Shown here piece after piece: positions 35,240-47,019 of a stretch of DNA of 64,000 nucleotides. The stretch is taken from contig JAHCVI010000001.1 of the NCBI GenBank assembly GCA_019096155.1, forward strand, positions 2,480,001 through 2,544,000, written 5' to 3'. Made by a program: the position numbers and the translations under genes. Positions within the stretch are counted from its first letter, which is position 1; each line of letters begins with the position of its first letter. The notes below the pieces were generated by a model. It did no database searches and was not told the origin of the DNA. It saw only the letters and a program-made list of their open reading frames with translations. Source of the stretch: Staphylotrichum longicolle. Taxonomy: Eukaryota; Ascomycota; Sordariomycetes; Sordariales; Chaetomiaceae.

Positions 35240-37698
35240 GTTTGGCGACGCTACAGTCGGGTAACGGAGCACTTGTGTTGTGTAAGGGCAGAGAGGTACC
35301 GGGTGGCTTTGTGAGACGATGAGACGCCGTCTCGCAGTGAGGTGGAGAGAGAGACTGGAGAAGTACAAACTACACAGGAGTTGGAGATGGGCTCGCAGCA
35401 CGTCCGACGATCGGAACCACAGTCCGGGGAACTGTTAGTGTGTGCGGGAGTGAGACCCCACGGCTGCCGGGATCTACCGCAACGCTCTTTGTGATGAACA
35501 GGAGGAGTCCACTTGAGCCCTGAGCGTTGAATACCCAAGAGGATGAGAGATCTCCTTGCCCGAGGTCCCTGCCCGAGCCACAAAATTCCAGTCCCGACTT
35601 CCGATGGGGGTTTGGACCCGCGAGACCCGCCCAAGGGAGGACCCGAGGCCGGTCAAAGCCGACAGTTGCCACTCTGCAGACGGCGGCATCCCGCCCACCT
35701 GGCTCATCTGGCCCATCTGGCCCAGCGCTGCATTCTTTCGGCTCTGTCATGCAGGTACCGGCATGGCCCGTCGCTGGTGGCAGGGCCCAGATGCCACAGC
35801 CGATCGATCCACAGTGCTCTTGAATGAGTGATAACAAACCATCTGTGTGCTGAAGGGTGAGGTCGGGTGTGAGTGCCATTCAGGTTGCCAATCCTGAGAG
35901 CCCGCGCCCCCCCCAGGAGACACGATACGGTATGCATGCATTCCGTAAAGTCTGTCCACATACACCGGCAGTACTTAGTCGAAGTTTGGCGAAGGAACAA
36001 GAAAAAGAATTGAGAAAACACAAAAAAGAAAACAAGATGAAAGTTGCCAAAGGCAGAGCCCGCGTTGCAGTTAGTGAAATGATGTTCGACGCCCAGATGG
36101 TCGCAACGGCAGAAAAGCCGGGGCCAATCAATGTTGTCCAGCCAGGCTGATCACAGGCACAATTGGTCGTGCCTCGAGGGTGAAGCCTGAACCAGGGAGG
36201 CCGCGCTCGCTTATATTTGCGGATGCGACACCATGTCCGGGCGTTGAACCCAGTCCCGGGTCTCCCGGGTGAGTGGGCTCGTTGTACTTTGCAGCCGTGC
36301 AAGCTGCTTAAGCTCGTCCCTCGACATCCGATCAGCCATGTCATCAGGTATGTCATCAGGCAAATCAAGCACACCGCCTCCCGTCGACTCTCGTATCGTG
36401 CCATCGGTGACTTTTTTCCCTCGCGCATTGTTTGAACTACACAAAGTTTGCAGGCCTTCGCCATGAAACAGTCAGCTCATTTCCGTGGATCCCACTCATC
36501 ACCACGATCACATTGACACTGGGTCGCCCAATGAGATGTTACTGGCGCACGAGCTGTTCGCGGGATATCTACCCGCGAGGCGAACTCGACGGCTTTGTGC
36601 CGGGAGCTCCCGTTACGAGAGCGCTTCAAGCCGCTTGCGGAGTAAAAGAGCTGCTGTTATTCTACAGTTCTCGAGTCCAGGATTGACTTCGGATAACGCG
36701 AGTACACAGTCACTAATCGGGAGGACGAGGAGATGATCGCCTGGGCGCCCATCACCATGATATGATTGATGATCGAGGTCGCAGCCGGACCCGTCGGCAC
36801 TGATGAAGCGACTAAAAAAACCGGTCAGGGGTTTTCAGTGGTGGTCCAACGAGCAGGAGGCACAGGGCTGGTCGTCAAATTGCACCGTGGGGACACGGGA
36901 GGGCGATGCCCCACTGCACCCAGTCCCCGGGACCCCGATTCGCCCAACCATGAGGCGCTGCCCAAATCCGTTTCCCTGAAATCCTCTGCATGTCCACCTC
37001 GCGCTCGCCCGTTGTCCGAACCCTTTCGAACTTCGTCTCTTGTTCTTGCCCCCGACAACCCCCTGAAGACAAGACCCCCTATTTGCAAAAATCGTCCAGA
37101 ACTCAGGGCGAGGGCGACTTGGGCCGTGAGGTCCCCCTTTCTTCCTTTCTCTTCTCGAGAGCCCCGTCGATAGCTGCTCCCGCAAGCATCCGTCCGATCC
37201 GTCTGTATCGTCCCTTGCAGCTATCGACTGCGACTTCTCATTCGTCAGATACGGGAGCTCTCAGCAGCGCTTGGCACGCCCAAATCTGAGGGTGTCTATC
37301 AACGGCCCCAACCTGAGATTTGCGCTCAACTTGACAAGTTTCTGAGCGTCTCTTTCAAGTAAGTTGGGTTCCTTTGTGCCTCCCGTAGGGTTTGGCTTGG
37401 GGATTTTGCGGGTTGGAAACCCTCAGTTTGCGATCTGCATCAAGTGGCAGTTGCGCTCGGGTGCAGCGGCAAAAGGAGCAGGTCCTTCCTGCTCTGCTGC
37501 GCCAGGAATTCTGCCTTCACCGCCGAGGGCTCTCTCTCGACGTCCAGCCAGGTCGGCTCCTGCGCATTTCATTTCAACACCTTGCTGACCTTCGCGTCTA
37601 CAGCGTTACTTGGTGCTATCGATCTCGACCAGCGCTCTTGCGACCAGCGCCCTAGTGTCCCCTTGCGATTCACCGCCCCGTAGCGCCCACTCACAGCG
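35240..37698. other. Divergent promoter, AACS / LCB2
   Basis: This 2.46-kb region separates two divergent metabolic genes. Frames up to 194 codons occur on the minus strand (35880-36464) but lack domains and overlap plus-strand frames. The LCB2 side appears to contain a leader intron at 37359-37603. Confidence 0.45.
37359..37603 (+). other. Probable 5' UTR intron of LCB2
   Basis: GTAAGT donor at 37359, GCTGAC branch site at about 37584 and TACAG acceptor ending at 37603, 95 nt before the LCB2 ATG. The consensus is strong; splicing is inferred. Confidence 0.5.
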
Positions 37699-39675
37699 AT
37701 GCCTCGGAAGCTTTCAAACCCTTTCTCGACATCCGCCATGCCACAATCTGAGAGGGCAGCCGAGCGACGGCCTTCGCAGTCCAAGGCCAACCGTCTTGCC
37801 GGCTTCTTCTCGTCCAAATCAAAGGAGCAGCAAGCGATGCACCACCAAGTAGCGTCACCCCAGATGACGGCGTCTCCCAGCCCTCTCCCGACCATTTCAC
37901 TGTCGGCCGCCAATGCCGGCGAACTCAACACCGACGAGACGCCTACCACCTTGTTTGAGCCCCCTTCCGCCGACGAGGCCAGGTTGCAGGAGCGCCGCGA
38001 TGCTCAATTCGGTCCCCTGCTTGACTCGAAGCACCTCTATGTTAGCGCCCACCAGGGCAAGCCTCTGGAGGCTCCCATTGAAGACGAGCCGCCTTACTAC
38101 TTTGTCCTCACCACTTACATCAGCTACCTGCTCCTGATCTTCTTCGGCCACGCGCGAGACTTCTTCGGCAAGCGGTTTGGAGACAAGAAGCACTACCAAA
38201 GCCTCAAGGTCCACAATGGCTACGCCCCGCTCAACGACGACTTTGACAATTTCTACGTCAGGAGGTTGAAGCTCCGCCTCGACGACTGCTTTGCCAGGCC
38301 TACGACCGGTGTTCCTGGCCGCTACATCACCCTCATCGACCGCAAATCCGACGATTTCAACCGCACCTACAAGTACACGGGCACCTACACCCAGACTCTC
38401 AATGTGAGCTCGTACAACTACCTGGGTTTTGCCCAGTCCGAAGGTCCCTGCGCAGACGCCGTCGAGGAGTGCGTCCGCAAGAACGGTCTCAGCTATGCCA
38501 GCCCGCGCGCCGATTCCGGCACATCCGAGCTGGTCCAAGAGGTGGAGCGCGAGGTGGCCCAGTTCGTCGGCAAGCCTGCCGCCATGGTGTTCTCGATGGG
38601 TTTCGTCACCAACGCCGGCTCCTTCCCCGCGCTTGTCTCTAAGGGATGCCTGATCATCTCGGATGAGCTCAACCACGCCTCAATCCGCATCGGTGCCCGT
38701 CTTTCTGGCGCCGTCATCCGGTCGTTCAAGCACAACAACATGGAGGACCTGGAGAAGAAGCTGCGCGAGGCCATCTCCCAGGGCCAGCCGCGCACCCACC
38801 GGCCGTGGAAGAAGATCCTGGTTGCCGTCGAAGGCCTCTACTCGATGGAGGGCACCATGGTCGACCTTCCCGGTGTTCTGGCTCTCAAGAAGAAGTACAA
38901 GTTCTTCCTCTATGTCGACGAGGCGCACAGCATTGGAGCCCTGGGTCCGAGGGGCCGGGGCGTGTGCGACTATTTCGGCATCGACCCTGCCGAGTGCGAC
39001 ATTCTCATGGGAACCTTGACCAAGTCATTCGGCGCCAACGGCGGTTACATCGCGGGCGAGAAGCATATTATCGACATGCTCAGGATGACCAACGCGGCCA
39101 CTCTGCTTGGCGAATCCCCGACGCCCGCTGTCCTGATGCAGATTCTCACCTCGCTTAGGATGATCACTGGAGAGATCGCCCCTGGCCAGGGTGAGGAGCG
39201 TCTGCAACGTCTCGCTTTCAACTCGCGCTATCTCCGGCTCGGACTCAAGCGCCTCGGTTTCATCACGTACGGCCACGACGACTCGCCCATCATCCCCATC
39301 GTGCTATACCATCCCGGCAAGATGTCGGCCTTCAGCCACGAAATGCTCAAGCGCAAGATCTCGGTTGTCGTGGTCGGCTACCCCGCTACGCCCCTCATCA
39401 GCTCTCGTGCTCGGTTCTGCCTCTCGGCGGCGCACAACAAGGAGGACCTGGACCGCATTCTGTCAGCCTGCGACGAGGTCGGCGACATCCTGCAGCTCAA
39501 GTATTCGACAGGCCTTGCGGGTGGCCAAGAACCGCTGCCTGACGGCGTCACGCCCGAAATGGAGAAGGAGTGGCGCAAGGCCAACGGTCTCGAGGGTGTT
39601 GTCAAGCCGCCCAGGTGGGATCTGAAGGACGTCCTTGCTCGTGGTGTACAAGACGCCAAGGAGCAGCTCCGGTAA
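37699..39675 (+). CDS. LCB2: Serine palmitoyltransferase subunit 2
   Basis: This is the PLP-binding catalytic subunit of serine palmitoyltransferase, which condenses serine and palmitoyl-CoA in the ER membrane as the first step of sphingolipid synthesis. It is a single uninterrupted frame of 658 aa. The first ~110 residues are a Ser/Pro-rich extension. A hydrophobic segment follows at ~130-155 (YYFVLTTYISYLLLIFFG), the usual ER anchor. The alpha-oxoamine synthase fold shows SYNYLGFA, SDELNHASIRIG, YVDEAHSIGALG and GTLTKSFGANGGYI, in which the lysine near 442 forms the PLP Schiff base. ATG 37699 is 95 nt after a likely leader intron; a second in-frame Met at 37738 is possible. Yeast Lcb2 is 561 aa, so the N-terminus is longer here. 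Confidence 0.96.
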   Translation: MPRKLSNPFSTSAMPQSERAAERRPSQSKANRLAGFFSSKSKEQQAMHHQVASPQMTASPSPLPTISLSAANAGELNTDETPTTLFEPPSADEARLQERRDAQFGPLLDSKHLYVSAHQGKPLEAPIEDEPPYYFVLTTYISYLLLIFFGHARDFFGKRFGDKKHYQSLKVHNGYAPLNDDFDNFYVRRLKLRLDDCFARPTTGVPGRYITLIDRKSDDFNRTYKYTGTYTQTLNVSSYNYLGFAQSEGPCADAVEECVRKNGLSYASPRADSGTSELVQEVEREVAQFVGKPAAMVFSMGFVTNAGSFPALVSKGCLIISDELNHASIRIGARLSGAVIRSFKHNNMEDLEKKLREAISQGQPRTHRPWKKILVAVEGLYSMEGTMVDLPGVLALKKKYKFFLYVDEAHSIGALGPRGRGVCDYFGIDPAECDILMGTLTKSFGANGGYIAGEKHIIDMLRMTNAATLLGESPTPAVLMQILTSLRMITGEIAPGQGEERLQRLAFNSRYLRLGLKRLGFITYGHDDSPIIPIVLYHPGKMSAFSHEMLKRKISVVVVGYPATPLISSRARFCLSAAHNKEDLDRILSACDEVGDILQLKYSTGLAGGQEPLPDGVTPEMEKEWRKANGLEGVVKPPRWDLKDVLARGVQDAKEQLR

Positions 39676-40629
39676 TTGATGGGGTTCTGCTGTACATATA
39701 TCTCAACTGAAGGGGGATTGGAAAGGGGCTGAGGGTGTCAGGATCTCGCCTCGTATAGACTCTCTTCCCTGATGGCTGCTGCAGGAGTCGATGACTCAAC
39801 ATAATGTGTTTTCGATTGCATACTTTGATGTAATCCGGAGTTGAGGGCGGAATTGGAGAGCCGGCGTTGGGAGGCGGGAGGGCAGCGGCGCAGAGGGGAA
39901 TGAATGAACAGCTGGTCGTTTGGGGGTTGATGACGGGATTAATGAAAGATATTCAGGAATAGACTAATACTTGAGAGGGCTCAAAGGAGTGTTGAGTTAC
40001 TCTTCGATACCCTAGACATTCGAATACATACTGTGTTGCCGTGCAGATGGCGGTTAACTTAAGAGGACATACTAGATCACGTGCCATCGCGTTCCTGTCC
40101 AACGCGAGTGAACCGTGCATTGCAGGAGCGCCTTCCCCATCATCGTCCTTCTCAGTCAGCCGTGCGTTTGGTTGCCTTCTTGCGACTGAAAAACCAGAGA
40201 CTTATTACTGCCAAGTTTAAGTTTGGCTTGGGTTCCAAGTGGCGCCTTGCAGGTGTTCACTCTTCGAGTTGAACACTTCAGCGTTGTCTGTCGGCAACCT
40301 CATTTTGGAAGCCCACGTTTATCCGTGACAGCTCTTAGTTAGCCCGCGACTTCTTAACTGCATCGAGTTTTCCGGTTGCATTCGGTATCGAAACGGCATT
40401 TTAGGTGAGTAGCCCCGAGTGGTATCCACGTCCAAAAACGTGCTTAGATTCTGTGTCTCGGCCCGGCATTAAGACATTGAAGAATGTCCTTTTGGTCCGG
40501 GTCTGAGACAGTGGGCGCACACGTTTTTAGTTCACTCAAAAACTGACCTGTTTTATCCAGCCCGATATCTAAAGCAACAAAGTCGGCTGTTCCCTTCTTT
40601 ATATCCTGTGTTGCTGAGGTTATGATATC
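39676..40629. other. Intergenic, LCB2 to DUF4211 gene
   Basis: 954 bp between two genes on the same strand. It is the LCB2 3' end and the promoter of the DUF4211 gene. The minus-strand frame at 40444-40704 overlaps the next gene and looks like chance. No gene seen. Confidence 0.5.
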
Positions 40630-42524
40630 ATGGTAAAGCGGCGAAAGGAAAAGCAGCAGACGCTGGAAGCCACCTTGGGTGAGAAATCTCCTGCTTTTTT
40701 CCATCTGCCACCATGTTTTACAAGCGATCTTCTAATGCGAATCCAGGCCGGCCACGGGTGCGACCCGCCATCAAAACGCCCAAGGCGAAGAGCAAGTCCA
40801 AAGGCGTGTTGGGCAGCTCAGCGTCTAGCTCGCCCATTAAGCACGCAAAGAACTCGCCCATGGCGCCGCCGTCTTCATTCATGCACTCGTCTCAGGTGTT
40901 CGGAAGCGCGACGAAGAAGAGAGTTGTGCTAGATGACTCGTCTACGGAGGAGGTGGCGACTGAGGACGATGAGGTGGTGATGCTACCTGTGAGAAAGATG
41001 AAGCGTGGCAAGAAGCGCGAGCTGTCGGACTCGGAGTCAGGCGGGGGATCGTCCGCCGAAGACGATGGCAGCGACTCCCAGGAGGGTGATGAGGACGACG
41101 AGCCCGTTGTCAACCAGGCAGCTAGACGCAAGAGGCGCATAATCGCTGACGACAGCGACGACGAGCCCCTCATTCCTTCCTCCGTCAAGCGGCGCCGTCT
41201 TGTTCGGCCAAATACGGCATCCAGTCCCGTAAAAGGCCGGAATGACGAGGATGAAGACAAGGACGATGAACCTGCGCCCTCGTCCTCAGCGAAACTCGGT
41301 CGGACCAGACGGAAGCCACTCACCCAGAAGGAAAAGGCGCGGGAGCTGCTTCGCCGGAAGCGGGCCGGAGAGGTCATTCCGGAGGAAAACGAGTCCTCGT
41401 CTTCCGAGGACGAGGGGCCTACCAAGGCCTTGTATGACACCGATTCGGATCATCTCGCTCTTGAAGAGTTTGAGGATGACGAAGAAGGCGTCCTCGACGT
41501 TAAAATCGATGGGAAGAATGGCAAGCGCAAGATGGACAAGAAAAAGCAGAAGGTGGCCGACGATGACGATTCGGACACCAGCATGGATGATTTTGTCGTC
41601 GACGACAGCGACGCCCCCATCGGTGCTCCGGACGAAGACATAGCGGTGCCCCTGAAACACACTTCGCACTACCACAAGCCGCTTAAGGAACACTTCGGGT
41701 TTGCCATAGAGTGGCTTGTGCAGTTCAAGGTTAACCCCGAGTTCTGCGTCAAGGAAGAGGAGATGTACACGATTGCTTGGCAGAAGCTGGACGATGAGGT
41801 CCGCGGCCTAGCGTTATCCAAGTTCGCCTCGGCCGCCTGGAAAACCGATTTTCATCTAGCTCTCCGGGCCCGCCCATACTTCCACAATGAAGAGCTTCCC
41901 AAGGGCGTGCTGGACATTAGGAACTGCGGCGCTTGTGGCAGAGCGAACCACCCGGCAAGGTCAGTCACAATTGTCATTGGCGAAGGAAGCACACACATTA
42001 GCTAACCCTCAGCTCCCAGGTACACGGTCACCTTCAGCGGTAAACCTTACTTCAAAAACACCGCCAAGCTTGGCAGCTTCCTTCAGCCCGTTGAACTGTC
42101 CGACAACTCCGAAGATAAGAACGAGGATGAGGGTGATGGTGAGGACGAGCATGAAGATGATGACGAGGGTGAGGGTGAAGAATACGAGGACGAGGATGAG
42201 GACGGCCACGCCATCCCAAAAGAAAGCAAACAGTGGCTTGTTGGTGTGAACTGCAACCAAAATGCCGAAACGGCTCACTATCTCATGCACTGGAAGCACG
42301 AGCTTCTCGACTGGGTCGACACCCGTCTCCACCAGGAAGGGTACATGCTACCACACAAGGTGGCCGAGCGGGAGAAGATGGATCCAGAGGAGATTTACCA
42401 CCTCGTGGACGAGATTATGGAGGACTGGAAGAGCCACGGGGTGGTGGGGGAGTTGTATCACGCCTTTAAGGGGGCGATTGAGACAGCGCGGAACCAGCCA
42501 ACCACGGGAAGACGTCGTTGGTGA
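40630..42524 (+). CDS. DUF4211-domain acidic nuclear protein
   Basis: The biochemical role is unknown to me; the DUF4211 family is chromatin- or nucleus-linked. Three exons: 40630-40678, 40747-41959 and 42020-42524, giving 588 aa. The N-terminus is MVKRRKEKQQTLEATL, basic and similar to the starts of related proteins. Residues ~30-290 are a disordered mix of basic KKRK/KRRR blocks (possible nuclear localisation signals) and long Asp/Glu/Ser acidic tracts. The DUF4211 domain spans ~300-420 and includes HYHKPLKEHFGFAIEWLVQF, a CGACGRANHPAR zinc-knuckle-like segment and TVTFSGKPYFKN. A second acidic block interrupts it before the conserved WLVGVNCNQNAETAHYLMHWKHEL. The first intron ends after a CTAATG branch site; an alternative ATG at 40713 would skip the first exon. 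Confidence 0.85.
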
Positions 42525-43291
42525 GGGTTGGGTACTACTGGGCCATTGTTGGAGTATCAAACCATACAGGCTGAAGATCAAGAGTTGTTGGGTAGTGTCA
42601 GGGTTCAATGGCCTGTCTGGTGTCAGCCACATGGCGAAACCCACACAGGGAAACCTACAGTTATTACCTCTGTACAGAAAGGGACACCCTCGGTGGAGCG
42701 AAGCGTTGAGGACTTCTACGCTGGCTTCTTAAGAAAGCCTGGCAATACCTTTTTACAACTGCATTTTTTTCCATCTCCTTCGTAGGGAAGGCTTATTACC
42801 CATACACCCACATGCCAGACTCACAGATGTGACCATAAAAACGACAGAGCTCGGTCAGCTCTCTTCAATCTTCTCAAGACGCGAGACCTATGACACAGAC
42901 AAGAATGATGTCTTGAGAGTACAACCCGAAAATGATATAAACAGATAAATGTCCACAAAATGAAGCGGTCCGCCCTCTTCAGCCAAGGACAAGATGGGCA
43001 ACCAGAGCTTAGAAAATGAGACATACAGCCGACCGCCCACTCCGAGCTAACCACCTACGTACTACACGTTCACAAAAAAAAACATAAAGAGGACCCCCTT
43101 TTTGTTTTCCCGGCTCCCGCCTGTCTCTCCAAGCCCACGTCCCAACGCAAATGCCAAAGACCAAACAATAAATCCAACCATATCTGACGTCTCCCTCCCA
43201 GATCAACCACAGGTAAAAGTCGAAGAAAACACGACACCACCATGGCTTACATGCTTAAAACGCTATGCTTTCCCTTCTCTCCTCTTTTGCC

Positions 43292-43322
<31 letters not shown>

Positions 43323-43488
43323 CAGGAGCTCGCCCCCACCTAAACTCATCCAAACATGACCCCATATTCGCAAGTGCATCGCAGTCCATCGCATCGCACA
43401 CATCGCTATGCAACCGCTGTGCATATCCCCCAACTGCCCCACCGCGGACCACGGACGCCTTTACACCCAAAACCCCCTCGTGGCTTTC
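42525..43488. other. Convergent 3' region, DUF4211 gene / Ste50
   Basis: 964 bp between convergent stops. It contains a 29-nt adenine run (43292-43320). No gene seen. Confidence 0.55.
43292..43320 (+). repeat. A29 homopolymer
   Basis: Twenty-nine consecutive adenines, the longest homopolymer in the window, lie 170 bp beyond the Ste50 stop; on the Ste50 strand this is a T-run in the 3' region. Its exact length is likely unreliable in any assembly. Confidence 0.9.
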
Positions 43489-45081
43489 CTAAATGATTCC
43501 TCCCGGAGGGTCATACCCCATCCCGTTGCCCCTAGCCGACGCCGCGCCCCCGAGCCCCGCACTCCCGGGGGCGTCGCCGGTCCCGTCGGCGGGCGCATTA
43601 TTTGTCTTCCTGAGCATGAACATGGGCTTCTTCCCTTCCTTATCCAGCTGCTTGAACAGGATGAGCGGTTTCTCGTCGAGCCCGAGGCAGCGCTCCTCGT
43701 TGCCGTAGACAATGTACAGCGCGTACTGGTCCCAGGGGGCGTTGATCTGGTACTTTTTGAGCGCGGCCGGCAGGACCTTGTAGCAGGGGTCGTCCATGCT
43801 GACGCGGAAGGACTTGAAGATCTCGACCGAGGCATTGCTCGCGCCCGGGGTCTCGGGCGCGGGCGTCTGCATGCGGCGCGGCGCGGCGCTTTTTTGTTGT
43901 TGGCTGTAGTGATCGTCCGGGGCGAAGGTGGAGCGGGAAGACGGGGTCGGTTGGTCGGCGGAGCGGTAGGAGCGCGCGCCGAGCGTGGTGCCGGAGAGCA
44001 TGCCCGTGGGTGGCGAGGTGGGGGACGGCATATTGGGGGACGGGTAGGATGGCGATACAGAGCTGCCGCCGGTGCCATTCATGGCGGCGAGGTGGGACGA
44101 TGACAGGACGGCTCGTTCGGCGGCGCTTGCAGGATCGAGGGTCTGCTCGACAATGGATCGGTCGTGACTTGTTTGTAGGTGGGTTGGGGATGTGGCTTTG
44201 GGCGTTGTCCCAAGCATGATCTTCTTCGTTGAATATTGGCGCTTGAGCCCTGCGCTGGACTGGCCTGCTGTTGATGGCGTGGGGGCGGGCGGCGACAGGG
44301 TACTCTCGTACGTCGGACCGTTGTTGAGGTTCGGGAGGGGCTGTTGGGCATCCTTGACCAGGCGTAGTGCCGGGAGCATGTCCTCGCGCAACCTCCTGAA
44401 GTCCTCACTTAACCTGCGGAAGTCTTGTTCGAACAGTGACATTCGCTCGTCTCGAAGGCGGAGCTGTTCCACCAGGTGCTTGATATCTTTTAGCGTTGCA
44501 TTTGACGACTCGGCTTCCGTCTCGGCGGCTGCGTGTTCCGCATGTTAGCAAGCGCATCCAACACGGCATGGTTGAGGCAGGGCGTACTGAGGGGCATATA
44601 ATGGTCTGACTCGATGGGGACGTCCTGGGCCTTCTTGACGTCGTATACCGACTTGAGGATTGTGAGTCGATGCCCAACGCTGTTGATCCCCATCGCCTTG
44701 AGGTCTTCATGTTGCAAAGCGACGAGTGCCTCGCCCACTATCTCGTTTTCTTGAGCGAGGCGTATCAGCAAACTTCTGTTCCCCGACACATCGGGGGGTG
44801 TTTTGCATACCGAGAAACCTGTCTGCATATTGCTGGACGCCTATACTGGCGATGAAGTCGGCGCATTCTTCGGCGGTCCATTCGGAGATGATGGTCTCGG
44901 GCAGTCGGTCGGCGCTCGAGCGGTAGCCGTATGTGGTGGGGGTGTGCTCGGCTGATGGCGGGTCGGAGTCGATGGGCGAGGTCTCGACATCGGTGGCTAT
45001 GGGCGAGCTGCCGTGGACGTCGCGCTCATACTCGTCGTCGGCATCCGACTCGGCATAGGCGGTCCCCGAGTCGAAGTTCAT
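43489..45081 (-). CDS. STE50: Ste50-like MAPK pathway adaptor (SAM and RA domains)
   Basis: Ste50 tethers the MAPKKK Ste11 to membrane-bound regulators in the mating, filamentation and osmostress MAPK cascades. Three exons: 45081-44811, 44749-44588 and 44528-43489, giving 490 aa. The SAM domain spans ~60-125: ISEWTAEECADFIASIGVQQYADRF, then ENEIVGEALVALQHEDLKAMGI and VGHRLTILKSVYDVK. A short coiled coil (about 150-190) with LRLRDERMSLFEQDFRRL follows. A Ser/Pro-rich linker leads to the Ras-association domain at ~378-452 (EIFKSFRVSMDDPCYKVLPAAL, ALYIVYGNEERCLGLDEKPLILFKQL), as in yeast Ste50. The C-terminal 38 residues are Gly/Ala-rich. The intron 1 acceptor was placed to restore the conserved FLENEIVG stretch. 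Confidence 0.94.
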
Positions 45082-47019
45082 GGCTGGGTAGACTGGGGCC
45101 CTCACGGCCTGGGCTGCGGCGAGGGCCAGGGTGTCGACTCGAAGCTCTTGGTCCGGGAGACGGTGTGCGAAGCGAAGCAGGGACCGGCGGGGTGTGCCTG
45201 TCCGGGGCCGGTGACTCGAGGGCGACGACGAGACGGGGACTGACGAGCCACGCGGGGAGGGAGCCGGGTTGGACTGGGAGCGGCGGTGGTTCGGGATCTA
45301 CTCTGGGTCGCAGGTGGTCGATCGGAGGTGGAGGTGGGCGTCAGGAAAACAGGCAGTGGTTGTCGATGCGGGCGGAGGTTGACGATTGCGGGCTTAGGTG
45401 CTGCCGTAGCCGCTCGCTTGGCCGCTGGGAGGTGGTGCTCTTCCCAAACCGTCCTAGCGCTAAATTTGCCCTCTCGGTTGCTGACCCCCCCTGCCTGATC
45501 GCTCCACCGGCTTCCCGGCTTTGGCCAGGGGTTCCATCCCCTAAGCACCTCACTGCAGCGCCAGGAACCTTCACAGACTCGGACCGTTGGAGAGGCCCAA
45601 CTTGCAATCTGCCAGTCCGAACTATGCTTCTTTTTTCTCTTCATGTTATTTACGCCCTGTCAGCCGATGTCATCAGGTACGCAATGTTTTTGAGACACAG
45701 TCTCAAGTTGGCTGCTAAACTGCAGCCAGGAAATCGACTTGAAGTCGTCTTTGAGCCTTAATGTCATGTGTTCCAGGTTGCTGCCCTCAAACAGCCGTCC
45801 GAACTACCAGGGGGGTCGTTTTGTTCCCCCAACACATCCAATCCCATCTTTCCAGCCGCCTGAGAGCTCCGGCGGATGCTCTCGTGCTTCTATTGATGGC
45901 CGTCTGTTGACAGGATTCCCAAGCCACAGCGCAGCATTGGTCCGCCGTTGCAGAGCCCCCGCCAACATTCCCACGCAGGCCTTGCGGCACCGTGGGCACC
46001 TTGCCAGCTTTGTGCGCCTGGGCGCCGCTGAAATCGATCTGAGAGGCTTCGATCTGCATCGACCCCAAGCAGCAACAGCACCGCTTTGCGTTGCCCGCCT
46101 TGTGCCAACCTTTGTCACGATAAGCTTGGTTGGCTCCTTTTTTTTTTTCATCTGATCCTGCCCTGCCCACACTCGCCATTATGCTTGCATTGTTTCTGCA
46201 TCTCACAGCCCCAGCCCGTGTCACCCTCCGAGGTCCAATTACACCCTCGAGAACCCTCCCAACCTCGTTCCTCCTCTCCTGCCGATGAACCATGCACCTT
46301 GCTCCGGCTTTCTCGAACAGCGGTTCGCCACAGATCCCGCCGGGGCCGCGTGTCCCATGCAGTCCCAGGCCAAGCCCTCAAGCACGGCCAGGTTGAAACC
46401 GCCGGATTCTGGGCCATCGAGAGAGCTGACCCCCGGATCACCCCGCGTTTCACCTTCTCGTCGGCCCGGTCTGTCTCCCGCAGACCTGACTGGGGTGGGA
46501 GCGCGACGTCTTGTTGGGGACCTATGAGAGGGGAGAGTCGGGTTTTTGAAGCCAGTCCTGATGAAGGGGTGAAAGCTTCTGGAAGCAAACCTTGTCCAAT
46601 GCCACCTTATGTCCATGTTGAAACAGAAGCGGAGCCTAAAGATGGTGAGATAACAGTATAAGCAAAGACCAGTGGTCCTGAGACAATGGGGTTCAGTGTA
46701 AGTAACTGACGGTCGTACACGGCACAAATCTTCTGAAAGTGTGAATCCTTGTGGACGGTGGACGTACTTCGGTCCATACTCATACCCAGTAAAAGCAATG
46801 TCACACCTAAGCGCTGCAAATCTTAAGTTTACTGTCTAATCATATCAACGTGTCATAACGCAAGACGTATGCCGACCCCATCGCTCATCACCTCGTGTCC
46901 CCATGCAAACCTATACCCAATAGAAACAGAGCGACCCAAAACGCTCTTCCTCCATACTCCTCAGACAACCTTCCCAGACATGAAACCAACAACACTTCCC
47001 ACAGAATGCCTCGTCCAGC
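45082..47019. other. Intergenic, upstream of Ste50
   Basis: This 1.94-kb gap holds the Ste50 promoter on its left and the 3' end of the next minus-strand gene on its right. Plus-strand frames up to 276 codons (44931-45761) are mostly Arg/Gly/Ser-rich and partly antisense to Ste50 exon 1. No gene seen. Confidence 0.45.

Noticed and set aside
28958..39675. Zn2Cys6 factor, AACS and LCB2 as a biosynthetic cluster
   Set aside because: No PKS, NRPS, terpene or tailoring enzymes are present; these are core-metabolism genes and the regulator is not pathway-specific by any visible evidence.
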